The translations under genes were made by a program, and so were the position numbers. The notes below the pieces were generated by a model. It was not told the DNA's origin. It was given only the letters and a program-made list of their open reading frames with translations, and made no database searches. 64,000 nt of DNA from JBFWVR01 sp050246635 (lineage in GTDB: Bacteria; Acidobacteriota; Vicinamibacteria; Vicinamibacterales; UBA2999): the NCBI GenBank assembly GCA_050246635.1, contig JBFWVR010000017.1, forward strand, positions 70,082 through 134,081. Reading direction: 5' to 3'. Positions 7,389 through 16,916 of this stretch are shown piece by piece (position 1 is the first letter of the stretch; the number at the start of each line of letters is the position of its first letter).

Positions 7389-8302
7389 CGCCTGCGTATC
7401 CTCACCCTCAGCGTCTCGGGCGCCGTCCCGGAGACCGTCCATCCTTCACCCACCGCGACATGAGCCGGCAGCGTGTACTGGCCGGGCGCCAGCCCGGCGG
7501 CGTCCACCCAGGCCTCGACCTCCGCACTCCGCAACGCCTGCAACGCCTCCTCGGTGCCCCGGGCGTGCACCGTGAGGGTCGCCGGCTGCAGCGATGCCGC
7601 GAGGTCCTCTCCGAGGTTCCGCACGCGCACCCGCACGCCCTCCAGGGCGCGCTCCTCGGTCACGGCTTCCACCGTCACGGTCACCGTGGCGGTCTGCGCC
7701 TCCCGCAGCCGCACCCCCGGGTCGGCCACGCCCACGGTCACGACGTCGGTCACCGTCTCCGACCGGCCGTCCAGGGACACCGGCTCGGTGATGGCTTCCG
7801 TCAGGCCCTTGAGTGCGCTCTCCGGCCCGACGATCTCGACCGTCTCGGGCACGACCGACACGTTCACCACCTCGTACCCACCGGCGGGGTGCCCCTCGAT
7901 CGACGGGTGGACCGGCACGACGCGCACGCCGGACGTCTCGAACTGCATCGGCACCGTCGACGGTGACACCTGCACGACGTCGATGCCGTACGGCGCCGTG
8001 ACCTGGCTCGATGTCAGGTGGAACAGGCGGCGGCCGGGCCGCGCGGTGCGGAGGTCCAGGATGGCCGAGGCGTCACCGGGCGCCAGCCGGCTGAGGGCGC
8101 CGGACGACCCGCGCAGGCGCACATCCACCGTCTCGGGCGGGTGGCCCACGATCTCCAGGCTTGCCGGGAGGTTCTGGAACTCCACCGGCACCCGGAGCGC
8201 CCGCTCCACGACCCGCTCGCCGGCCACGACCAGCCAGAGCAGCGCCGCGATGCAGACGGACAGGAACTTGAGCCCGAGGTTGCGAAAAGGGGAGTACGCC
8301 AT
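7385..8302 (-). CDS. ybbR: YbbR-domain regulator of the diadenylate cyclase (CdaR-like)
   Basis: A 305-residue protein with an N-terminal membrane helix (FLSVCIAALLWLVVAGE) followed by about three extracytoplasmic YbbR domains rich in VPVEFQNLP- and VSVVPETVEIVGP-type strands. YbbR/CdaR proteins bind and modulate CdaA. It overlaps cdaA by one base (TGATG) and glmM by four, which supports one transcript and joint regulation. Confidence 0.92.
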   Translation of the reverse strand: MAYSPFRNLGLKFLSVCIAALLWLVVAGERVVERALRVPVEFQNLPASLEIVGHPPETVDVRLRGSSGALSRLAPGDASAILDLRTARPGRRLFHLTSSQVTAPYGIDVVQVSPSTVPMQFETSGVRVVPVHPSIEGHPAGGYEVVNVSVVPETVEIVGPESALKGLTEAITEPVSLDGRSETVTDVVTVGVADPGVRLREAQTATVTVTVEAVTEERALEGVRVRVRNLGEDLAASLQPATLTVHARGTEEALQALRSAEVEAWVDAAGLAPGQYTLPAHVAVGEGWTVSGTAPETLRVRIRRR

Positions 8303-9117
8303 CAGCTGTACGAGTACCCCGCCGACGCGGTCTCGCTGGCCGTGCGGCGGCGGGTGATGAGCGCCCGGAGCCTGGCCCGCAGCTGCGCCGGCTCGAGCCG
8401 GCGCTCGATGTCGCCGTCCAGGACGAGCGAGATCCAGCCCGTCTCCTCCGACACGACGATGGCGACCGCGTCGTTCTCCTCGGTCACGCCGATCGCGGCC
8501 CGGTGCCGGGACCCCAGGTCGCGGCTGAGGCGCGGGTTCACCGTCAGCGGCAGGAAGCAGGCCGCCGCAGCCACACGATCGCCCTGGACGATCACGGCGC
8601 CGTCGTGGAGCGGCGAGGTCACCTGGAAGATGCTCGCCAGAAGATCGTAGGTGAGGCGGGCGTCGAGCGGGATGCCGCTCTCGATGTAGTTGCGCAGCCC
8701 GATCTCGCGCTCGATGACGATGATCGCCCCGGTCCGCTTGGACGCGAGGGCACTGGCCGCCACGACCAGCTCCTCGATCGTGTCGTCATCGCTCTCGGTG
8801 CGCTCGAACCGGCGAAAGAAGGGCGCGCGGCCGATGTGCACGAGCGCGCGGCGGATGTCGGCCTGCATCAGCACGATCGCCGCGAACACCACGTAGCCGA
8901 CGATGTTGCGGATCAGCCAGTTGAGGGTCTCGAGCTGGAGTCCGCGCGAGAGGTAGAAGAGGCCGGCGATGAAGGCGATGGCAATCGCCATCTGCACGGC
9001 CCGCGTGCCGCGAATGAGCTTCAGCAGCTCGTACACGATCACGGAGACGATCAGGATGTCGAGGACATCCCAGCCGGTGATCGGCGGCCGCTTCAGGAGC
9101 TCGTTGAGCCAGGTCAT
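8302..9117 (-). CDS. cdaA: Membrane diadenylate cyclase
   Basis: A 271-residue enzyme that makes c-di-AMP from two ATP. Three membrane segments occupy about residues 13-95. The DAC domain carries the catalytic LHDGAVI and the nucleotide-binding LGSRHRAAIG. The start MTWLNELLKRP at 9117 places the helices in the usual register; the longer open frame upstream overlaps folP and is not real. It heads the cdaA-ybbR-glmM group, which suggests c-di-AMP tracks cell-wall precursor status. Confidence 0.95.
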   Translation of the reverse strand: MTWLNELLKRPPITGWDVLDILIVSVIVYELLKLIRGTRAVQMAIAIAFIAGLFYLSRGLQLETLNWLIRNIVGYVVFAAIVLMQADIRRALVHIGRAPFFRRFERTESDDDTIEELVVAASALASKRTGAIIVIEREIGLRNYIESGIPLDARLTYDLLASIFQVTSPLHDGAVIVQGDRVAAAACFLPLTVNPRLSRDLGSRHRAAIGVTEENDAVAIVVSEETGWISLVLDGDIERRLEPAQLRARLRALITRRRTASETASAGYSYS

Positions 9118-9151
9118 CTGGGCCTTCCGGACGCGCGGAGACGACGGACGA

Positions 9152-10033
9152 TCACGCCCGCTCCTCGGCGGCGGCGCGCACCGCGTCGGCGGCCCGCACG
9201 GTGTCGGCCAGGCCGGCCACGCGGTGCACGCGCACGATGTGGGCGCCGCCGAGCACCGCAGCCGCCACCGCCCCCGCCGTGGCCCAGTCGCGGCCGGTGG
9301 GGGGCGCGCCTCCTGCGGCGTCGGCCAGGAACGACTTGCGCGACGGGCCGACCAGCAACGGCCGGCCAAGGGCCGCGAGCCGGTCGAGTCCGGCCAGCGC
9401 GGCGTAGCTGTGCCGGGGCTGCTTGGCGAACCCCAGGCCCGGATCGAGCACCAGCCGGGCGGGGTCGACACCCGCCGCCAGCGCCCGCGCCACCGCGTCC
9501 GACAACTCCCGCGCCACGTCGGCGGCGACGTCGTCGTACCGCGCCTCGCGATACATGTCGCGCGGCCGGCCCCGCATGTGCATCAGGACCAGCGCGGCGC
9601 CGTGCCGCGCCACGATGGCCCCGAGGTCGCGATTGTACCCCAGCGCGCTCACGTCGTTCACGAGGCACGCGCCGGCACCCAGCGCCCGCTCGGCCACGGC
9701 GGCCTTCGTGGTGTCCACGGAAATGGGGATACGCACCGCCTTGGCGAGACGGTCGAGCACGGGGACGATCCGCGCGAGTTCCTCGGCCTCGTCCACGCCG
9801 GCCGATCCCGGCCGCGTCGACTCGGCCCCCACGTCCAGCAGGTCGGCGCCCTCGGCCTCCAGCTCGAGCGCATGCGCCAGCGCCCGCTCCGGGTCGAGCG
9901 ACGTCCCGCCATCCGAGAAGGAATCGGGTGTCACGTTGACCACGGCCATGACGAGCGTACGGGCGCCGAGGGTGAGCGGGGCGCGGCCTGGCAGCGGGAG
10001 CTCGAACCGGGCCCTGGGGGCGACGATGGACAC
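9152..10033 (-). CDS. folP: Dihydropteroate synthase
   Basis: A 293-residue TIM-barrel enzyme of folate synthesis that couples p-aminobenzoate to dihydropterin pyrophosphate. It shows the two DHPS signatures: VMAVVNVTPDSFSDGG and the GAESTRPGSAGV region. SVDTTKAAVAERAL, VNDVSAL and DPGLGFAKQPRHSY follow. The start is a GTG at 10033. It lies 34 nt upstream of cdaA on the same strand; folP next to cdaA/glmM is a common arrangement. Confidence 0.95.
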   Translation of the reverse strand: MSIVAPRARFELPLPGRAPLTLGARTLVMAVVNVTPDSFSDGGTSLDPERALAHALELEAEGADLLDVGAESTRPGSAGVDEAEELARIVPVLDRLAKAVRIPISVDTTKAAVAERALGAGACLVNDVSALGYNRDLGAIVARHGAALVLMHMRGRPRDMYREARYDDVAADVARELSDAVARALAAGVDPARLVLDPGLGFAKQPRHSYAALAGLDRLAALGRPLLVGPSRKSFLADAAGGAPPTGRDWATAGAVAAAVLGGAHIVRVHRVAGLADTVRAADAVRAAAEERA

Positions 10034-10053
10034 GCGAGATCAAGCGTACAGCA

Positions 10054-10089
10054 GAACGGACGCCGGGACCGGGGTCCGGGCGTCCGTTC
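10054..10089 (-). terminator. Stem-loop between ftsH and folP
   Basis: GAACGGACGCC and its complement GGCGTCCGTTC form a long GC-rich inverted repeat just after ftsH. There is no clear U-tract on the minus strand, so it may be an attenuator or processing site and not a classical terminator. Confidence 0.4.
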
Positions 10090-10113
10090 GTGCGGGCTCG
10101 GGTGGGCGCCGCC

Positions 10114-12027
<1,914 letters not shown>

Positions 12028-12043
12028 CGGTGCCTCCCGGCGC

Positions 12044-13426
12044 TCACGATCGCCGTAACCTCAAGACTATCACGCCATTCGTGCCGGTCGTGACCCGAAA
12101 CTCCTCGGCCAGGGCCAGCCCTGCCACCCAGACGATCCGCCCGGCGGGGTCGGTGACCACCGGGGTCCGGTCCCGGTCCCCCGCACTCACCTTCCGGTCG
12201 ACGAACAGATCCTGCAACTTCTTCCGGCCGCCAAGCCCGAGCGGCCGGAGGCGATCGCCCGGCTGCCGGCTCCGGATGACCACGCGGCGACCCAGGACAC
12301 CCGCGTCGACCGCCACGCTGTCAGCCGCCCGTTCCAGCGTGCACCCCGGCCAGGGCCCCTCCGCCTCGAGGATGACCCCGGCTTCCGGAATCACGAGCCG
12401 GCCCGGCACCGTCAGCTCGTAACGGAAGGCGCCGGCGCCCGCCGGCCGGACCACCCCTCTGGGTACTAAGACCACGGCGGCGCCATTTCGTTCCATATGC
12501 ACGCCGGGCAGGTCGGCCCCAGGCCCACCCGCCGCGCAGGCCAGGACGCGGGTGACCTCTTCCAGTCCATACGTCTGGCCGGGGCAGGCAGTTTCGAGCG
12601 CCACTCGCGCCACGCGCCGGCCCATCGCCGCCGGCAGGGCCGAGAGGGCCGCCGCCTGCACGACAATCCGTTCGGGGGAAGGGTGCACGATCCGATCCGC
12701 CGCTCGCCGCGCCTCCACGGCAAGATACCGCTCGTCCTCCCGCGCGATGTCCGCCGCCCGGGACAGGGCCAGCGCCACGGCGGGATTGAAATGACGCGCC
12801 AGTCGCGGGAGCACGTCATGGCGCAGCCGATTGCGGGGCTGTGCCAGGTCCAGATTCGAGGCGTCCTCCCGCCAGTCCTGCCCGGCATGCTCGAGCCACG
12901 CCCGCAGGCCCGCGCGGTCCTCCTCGAGCAGGGGCCGGACCCGGCCGCCGCGCCGCGGGTCGATCCCGCCGAGCCCCAGGGGGCCCGCACCGCGGACGAG
13001 CCGCATGAGCACGGTCTCCGCCTGGTCGTCCCTGGTGTGGGCGGTGGCCACCAGGTCCGCCCCGGCCGCGGCGGCCGCGGCCGCCAGGGCCGCATGCCGG
13101 GCCTCACGGGCCGCGACCTCGATCGACAGGCGGCGTGTCGCGGACTCGCGCCGCACGTCCACGTGTTGGACGTCGCAGGGCACCCCAAGGGATGCCGCCA
13201 GGTCGCGCACGAACCGTTCGTCCGCATCCGCCTCGGCCCTGAGGTGATGGTGGACGTGCGCCACGCCCGCCAGCCGCAGGTGCCCCTCGCGCGCGAGCAG
13301 GTGCAGCACGAGCAGGAGGGCCACGGAGTCTGAGCCGCCCGACACCGCGGCCAGCACGCGGGCGTCAGGGGTCCAGAGCCCGTGCCGTGCCGCGTAGCGC
13401 CGAACCCGCACCGGCAGGGAGGTCAT
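12044..13426 (-). CDS. tilS: tRNA(Ile)-lysidine synthase
   Basis: A 460-residue PP-loop ATPase that converts the wobble C of tRNA-Ile(CAU) to lysidine so that it reads AUA. The PP-loop is AAVSGGSDSVALLL near residue 28. Further motifs are ATAHTRDDQAETVLMRLVRGAG and LLEEDRAGLRAWL. A C-terminal substrate-binding domain contains RQPGDRLRPLGLGGRKKLQDLFVDRKV. ATG 13426 is preferred over a GTG six bases upstream. A CAU-anticodon tRNA gene lies 54 nt upstream on the same strand and could be its substrate. Confidence 0.94.
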   Translation of the reverse strand: MTSLPVRVRRYAARHGLWTPDARVLAAVSGGSDSVALLLVLHLLAREGHLRLAGVAHVHHHLRAEADADERFVRDLAASLGVPCDVQHVDVRRESATRRLSIEVAAREARHAALAAAAAAAGADLVATAHTRDDQAETVLMRLVRGAGPLGLGGIDPRRGGRVRPLLEEDRAGLRAWLEHAGQDWREDASNLDLAQPRNRLRHDVLPRLARHFNPAVALALSRAADIAREDERYLAVEARRAADRIVHPSPERIVVQAAALSALPAAMGRRVARVALETACPGQTYGLEEVTRVLACAAGGPGADLPGVHMERNGAAVVLVPRGVVRPAGAGAFRYELTVPGRLVIPEAGVILEAEGPWPGCTLERAADSVAVDAGVLGRRVVIRSRQPGDRLRPLGLGGRKKLQDLFVDRKVSAGDRDRTPVVTDPAGRIVWVAGLALAEEFRVTTGTNGVIVLRLRRS

Positions 13427-13480
13427 GGGCACCTGGGCAGGCCCGCCCGGGCGGGCCCATCGCTGGGGGAAGACAAGAAG

Positions 13481-13557
13481 TGGTGCCGGAGGGCGGACTC
13501 GAACCGCCGACCTAGCGCTTATGAGACGCTCGCTCTAACCGGCTGAGCTACTCCGGC
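13481..13557 (-). tRNA. tRNA with CAU anticodon (elongator Met or lysidine-modified Ile2)
   Basis: A full 77-nt cloverleaf with encoded CCA: acceptor GCCGGAG/CTCCGGC, D-stem GCTC/GAGC, anticodon loop CTCATAA with CAU, variable loop AGGTC, T-arm GGCGG-TTCGAAT-CCGCC. The G1-C72 pair rules out initiator tRNA-fMet. Met and Ile2 cannot be told apart with certainty by eye. It lies directly upstream of tilS in the same direction, which makes Ile2 an attractive reading. Confidence 0.93.
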
Positions 13558-13587
13558 ACGAACCTGTGATTGTAGCAGAAGCAATTC

Positions 13588-13750
13588 ATTGACGATTGCA
13601 GATTGAGGATTGCAGATTGAGGATTGCAGATTGGAGATTGACGATTGCGGCTTGCGGACAGGCCCAGTGGTCTGGAGCGGGCGCCTCGACCAATCATCAA
13701 TCCCCAAATCTGCCATCAATCTTCAATCGTCAATCTTCAATCTGCAATTT
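13588..13750. repeat. Mirrored intergenic array of GATTGCAGATTGA-type units
   Basis: The left arm (13588-13650) repeats GATTGCAGATTGAG-like units head to tail. After about 40 bp of ordinary sequence, the right arm (13691-13750) carries the same units in reverse complement (CAATCTTCAATCGTCAATC). The arms could pair as a long imperfect hairpin. The right arm supplies the last codons of the methyltransferase gene. A related fragment lies at 31655-31690. Confidence 0.85.
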
Positions 13751-14511
13751 CTTCTAGCCTTGCAGTACAGCAGGTTCCAGGGCATCCAGCCCGCGGTGGC
13801 GAGCTCCACGCGTTCGACCGTGCGGGCCAGCCCTTCGGACACCGGTGCCAGGAACGGCGCGACGCCGTTGAACGTGCCGAGCGCCTCGACACGCCAGCCC
13901 GCGTCCTCGCACATCCGACGGAGCAGCCCGCGCGTGAAGAGCGTCAGGTGCTGCGCCTCGTCCAGCGTCGGCACCAGCTTCAACCGGTCCAGCGTCCACT
14001 CGATGGCCGGCCACGCGCTCCGCACGTTCGGCGTGGTGAGGAACAGGGTGGCGCCCGGAGCCGCCGCCCGCGCGAAGAGCGCCAGCGTCGCGGCGGCTTG
14101 TTCTTCGTACAGGTGCTCGACCACTTCCAGGCAGTAAATCTGATCGAACGGCCCCTCCTCCACCATCTGCTCGAAGGGCCCGAGCACGTACTTCAGGTTC
14201 GCACGAGCGCTCGCGGCGCGCGCGTAGGCCACGGCCTCGGGATTCGAGTCGAACCCGGTGACACGGCCCGCGGTGGCGGCAAGGTGCGACGCAATGACCC
14301 CGGAGCCGCAGCCCGCGTCGGCAACCCTCGCGCCGGCACGGGCGGGCGCCACCCGATCGAGCACGCGGATCTTCGCCTGGTGCCAGAAACGCTGCGCCGC
14401 GCGCGGTGACTCGATGGCCCGGGCCTGGTAGTCCCCGGCAATCTCCACGGCGTCGCGTTCGCGCCGCCTCCCGCGCCCCCTCGGCGCTCCATCGTCATGC
14501 TCCCACGACAT
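13723..14511 (-). CDS. Class I SAM-dependent methyltransferase (UbiG-like)
   Basis: A 262-residue methyltransferase with motif I VADAGCGSGVIASHLA, the acidic loop GFDSNPEAVAYARA, and the post-motif phrase FDQIYCLEVVEHL. A Met/hydrophobic C-terminal region follows. The last nine residues (RNCRLKIDD) are encoded by the short-unit repeat array, so the original stop seems to have been replaced by repeat DNA. It lies 9 nt after the GT2 gene, so glycan or lipid modification is plausible; the substrate is unknown. Confidence 0.85.
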   Translation of the reverse strand: MSWEHDDGAPRGRGRRRERDAVEIAGDYQARAIESPRAAQRFWHQAKIRVLDRVAPARAGARVADAGCGSGVIASHLAATAGRVTGFDSNPEAVAYARAASARANLKYVLGPFEQMVEEGPFDQIYCLEVVEHLYEEQAAATLALFARAAAPGATLFLTTPNVRSAWPAIEWTLDRLKLVPTLDEAQHLTLFTRGLLRRMCEDAGWRVEALGTFNGVAPFLAPVSEGLARTVERVELATAGWMPWNLLYCKARRNCRLKIDD

Positions 14512-14520
14512 CGCCCGTCC

Positions 14521-15486
14521 CTACTCCGTCGTCCCCGACCCGGGCGCCGCCGCGCCAAACGTCTCGGCCACGACATAGCGGGGCCGGGCTTTCACCTCGT
14601 CGTACACGCGTGCGATATAGGTGCCGATGATGCCGAGGCTCACCATCAACAGGCCGCCGATGATGAGCTGCAGCAGGATGACGGTCGTGATGCCCGGCAT
14701 GGCCTCTCCCTCCAGCCACAGGCGCAGGGCCTGGAGGCCGACCACGAACGCGAGGGCCAGCATCAACGCGCCGAAGACCGTGACGACCTGCAGGGGCAGG
14801 GCGGAGAACGACGTGACCGCGTGCACCGCGAGCGAGGCCAGCCCCAGCAGCGACCACCTCGATTGCCCACTCCGGCGCGGCGGCACGCTGAAGGGCACGC
14901 GGGCGCGCCGGAATCCCAGCCAGGCCACCAGGCCGCGGAAGAAGGTGCCCCGTTCGCCGAAGCGGCGCCACTGGGCCAGCACGCGGCGGTCGAGCAGCTT
15001 GTAGTCCGCCGCGTCCTGCAAATCGTAGCCGGTCATCGCGGCGGAGAAGCGGTAGAACGTCCGGGCAACCAGGCGGTGCCCCCACGACTCGAGGCCCCGG
15101 TCGTCCTTCACCGCATCGACGACCTCGTAGCCCTCCTCCCGCCACAGCCGGATCATCTGCGGCAGCAGCTCCGGTGGGTGCTGCAGGTCCGCGTCCATCA
15201 CGACGCATGCCTCCCCACGCACGAGGTCCAGGCCGGCCGCGATGGCCCCCTCCTTGCCGAAGTTGCGTGAGAGCCGCAAGCCCCGCAACTCGGGCATGCG
15301 TGCGGCCAGCGCGCGGACAGCGTCCCACGTGCCGTCGCTCGACCCGTCGTCCACCAGGATGATCTCGAACGACAGGGCCGTGCCACGGACGCTCGCGGCA
15401 ATCGCGTCGAGCGCCGCCACGATGCCTGCGTGCTCCTCGAAGGCCGGCACGACGATCGACAGGATGGGTGAGTCGGCTGAGGGCAT
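14521..15486 (-). CDS. GT2 family glycosyltransferase (dolichyl-phosphate mannose synthase/GtrB-like)
   Basis: A 321-residue enzyme with a GT-A domain: LSIVVPAFEEHAGI, the nucleotide-sugar site VDDGSSDGTWDAV, LSRNFGKEGAI, the metal-binding DADLQHPPE and the later RSGQSRW. Two C-terminal membrane helices sit near 215-285. Enzymes of this shape transfer a sugar from NDP-sugar to a polyprenyl phosphate at the inner face of the membrane. The lipid-linked sugar would then serve membrane-type (GT-C) transferases such as the divergent neighbour at 15531. Confidence 0.92.
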   Translation of the reverse strand: MPSADSPILSIVVPAFEEHAGIVAALDAIAASVRGTALSFEIILVDDGSSDGTWDAVRALAARMPELRGLRLSRNFGKEGAIAAGLDLVRGEACVVMDADLQHPPELLPQMIRLWREEGYEVVDAVKDDRGLESWGHRLVARTFYRFSAAMTGYDLQDAADYKLLDRRVLAQWRRFGERGTFFRGLVAWLGFRRARVPFSVPPRRSGQSRWSLLGLASLAVHAVTSFSALPLQVVTVFGALMLALAFVVGLQALRLWLEGEAMPGITTVILLQLIIGGLLMVSLGIIGTYIARVYDEVKARPRYVVAETFGAAAPGSGTTE

Positions 15487-15530
15487 TCCGGTTCGGCAGG
15501 CTCCCGAAGTCCCGATAGTATACGAACGTG

Positions 15531-16898
15531 ATGAGCGCCACGAGGATGTCCGGCCAGGCGTGGCGTGCCGCCTGGCTCATCTCCGTCGGCCTCTACCTGC
15601 TCCTCTTCCGCCTGCACGACATCGGTCACAGCTTCGCGCTCCTCGACGAGCAGGTGCGGGACTGGTCGATCGCGCAGCTGTCACTCGGCCACCTGCCGTG
15701 GGCCGGCCCCCGGAGCGTCAACAGCGGCCTCGATATCGGGCCCGTCTACTACTGGTTCCTGTGGATCGCCCGCGTGGTCGTGGGCCCGTTCCTCGGAAAC
15801 ATGCCCCACGCCGGCGCGTGGGCGATCTCGCTCCTTCAAACCGCCGCCGATCTCGTGCTGCTGCGCGCGCTGGCCCCCCGGCTGGGCTCGTGGCCACTCG
15901 CCGCGTTCAGCGTCGTGCTGCTCGGCTCATCACCACTCGACGCCGCGATGAACGGCTCCATCTGGAACCCACCGGTCGCCCTGGCCTTCACCAAGCTGGC
16001 CCTTGCGGCCGCCCTCGTGCCGGGAAGCCCGTCCAGCGCACGGGTGGTGGGCATTGCGCTCGCCGGCTGCGCCGCCGTGCAGTGCCATGCGTCTGCCGTC
16101 CTGCCGGTGACGGTCATCGGGGTCGTGACGATCGTGTCCCTGCGTTCGGCCGAACACCGGCAGCGCCTGGCGCTCTTTGCCGGCACAACGGCGATGCTCG
16201 CGGTGGCGACGGCGCTCCCTTACGTCCTGCGGGCGGCATCAGGCGTCTCCGCAACGGGAGGCGGCGTCTCCGGCAGCGTGAGTGCCGTGCTGGCGGATCC
16301 CGCCGGACACCTGCGGCCTGCATTCAGCGCCCGGGCCGTGACCGGCGGCCTCGAGACGATCTTCGCGTCTCCGTACTCGTTCCCGGCGTTTGGATGGATC
16401 CTGTTGACGGCGGCGGCCGCGACCGTGGTCGCGCATCGTCGGACGCCGGATCTGGCAGCGCTCGCCGTCGGGCCCGTGATCGTCGGCATCGCCGCGTTCG
16501 CGCTCTGGCAGGGCGACCGGGTCGAGGCCTATTGGGTACTGACGGTGGCCCCCTCCGCCGCTGTCTGCCTGGCCGCTCCCTGCACGATGCTGAGCGGCAG
16601 GCCACGCACCTGGATGGTGGCGACATTGTGGGCCGGGCTGCTGCTCCTGCAACCAGCGCGCGCACACGCGGCCTGGACCACCTATCGCCTTCCCCAGTAC
16701 GGCGCCCTGGTCCAGGGCGCGCAGGCGGTCGCCGAGGGGCATCAGGCGGTCCGCGCCGTTCGCGCCGGCTTCGACGTACCCGACGGCATGGACCCGGAAT
16801 TCCTGTACCGGCTGGCCGGGGGGCGGCTCACCCCCACCGCGACCTCCATCGCGGTCATCGGCCGCGACGGTTCCATCGACCTCGTCCCGGTCGACTAG
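15531..16898 (+). CDS. Polytopic membrane protein, GT-C/GT39-like glycosyltransferase candidate
   Basis: A 455-residue protein with about nine to ten predicted membrane helices. The N-terminal loop HSFALLDEQVRDWSI has the acidic pair expected in the first extracytoplasmic loop of GT-C enzymes, and the loop LDIGPVYYWFLWIAR is also in keeping. It is divergently placed 44 bp from the GT2 gene, whose polyprenyl-linked sugar could be its donor. ATG 15531 is adjacent to an in-frame GTG at 15528. Family membership is inferred from topology, not from a clear signature. Confidence 0.65.
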   Translation: MSATRMSGQAWRAAWLISVGLYLLLFRLHDIGHSFALLDEQVRDWSIAQLSLGHLPWAGPRSVNSGLDIGPVYYWFLWIARVVVGPFLGNMPHAGAWAISLLQTAADLVLLRALAPRLGSWPLAAFSVVLLGSSPLDAAMNGSIWNPPVALAFTKLALAAALVPGSPSSARVVGIALAGCAAVQCHASAVLPVTVIGVVTIVSLRSAEHRQRLALFAGTTAMLAVATALPYVLRAASGVSATGGGVSGSVSAVLADPAGHLRPAFSARAVTGGLETIFASPYSFPAFGWILLTAAAATVVAHRRTPDLAALAVGPVIVGIAAFALWQGDRVEAYWVLTVAPSAAVCLAAPCTMLSGRPRTWMVATLWAGLLLLQPARAHAAWTTYRLPQYGALVQGAQAVAEGHQAVRAVRAGFDVPDGMDPEFLYRLAGGRLTPTATSIAVIGRDGSIDLVPVD

Positions 16899-16916
16899 CC
16901 CAGCTGGGCCTGCAGC

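Noticed and set aside
13519..13719. A 66-codon minus-strand frame over the tRNA and repeat array
   Set aside because: It translates the tandem repeat units and overlaps the tRNA, so coding is very unlikely.
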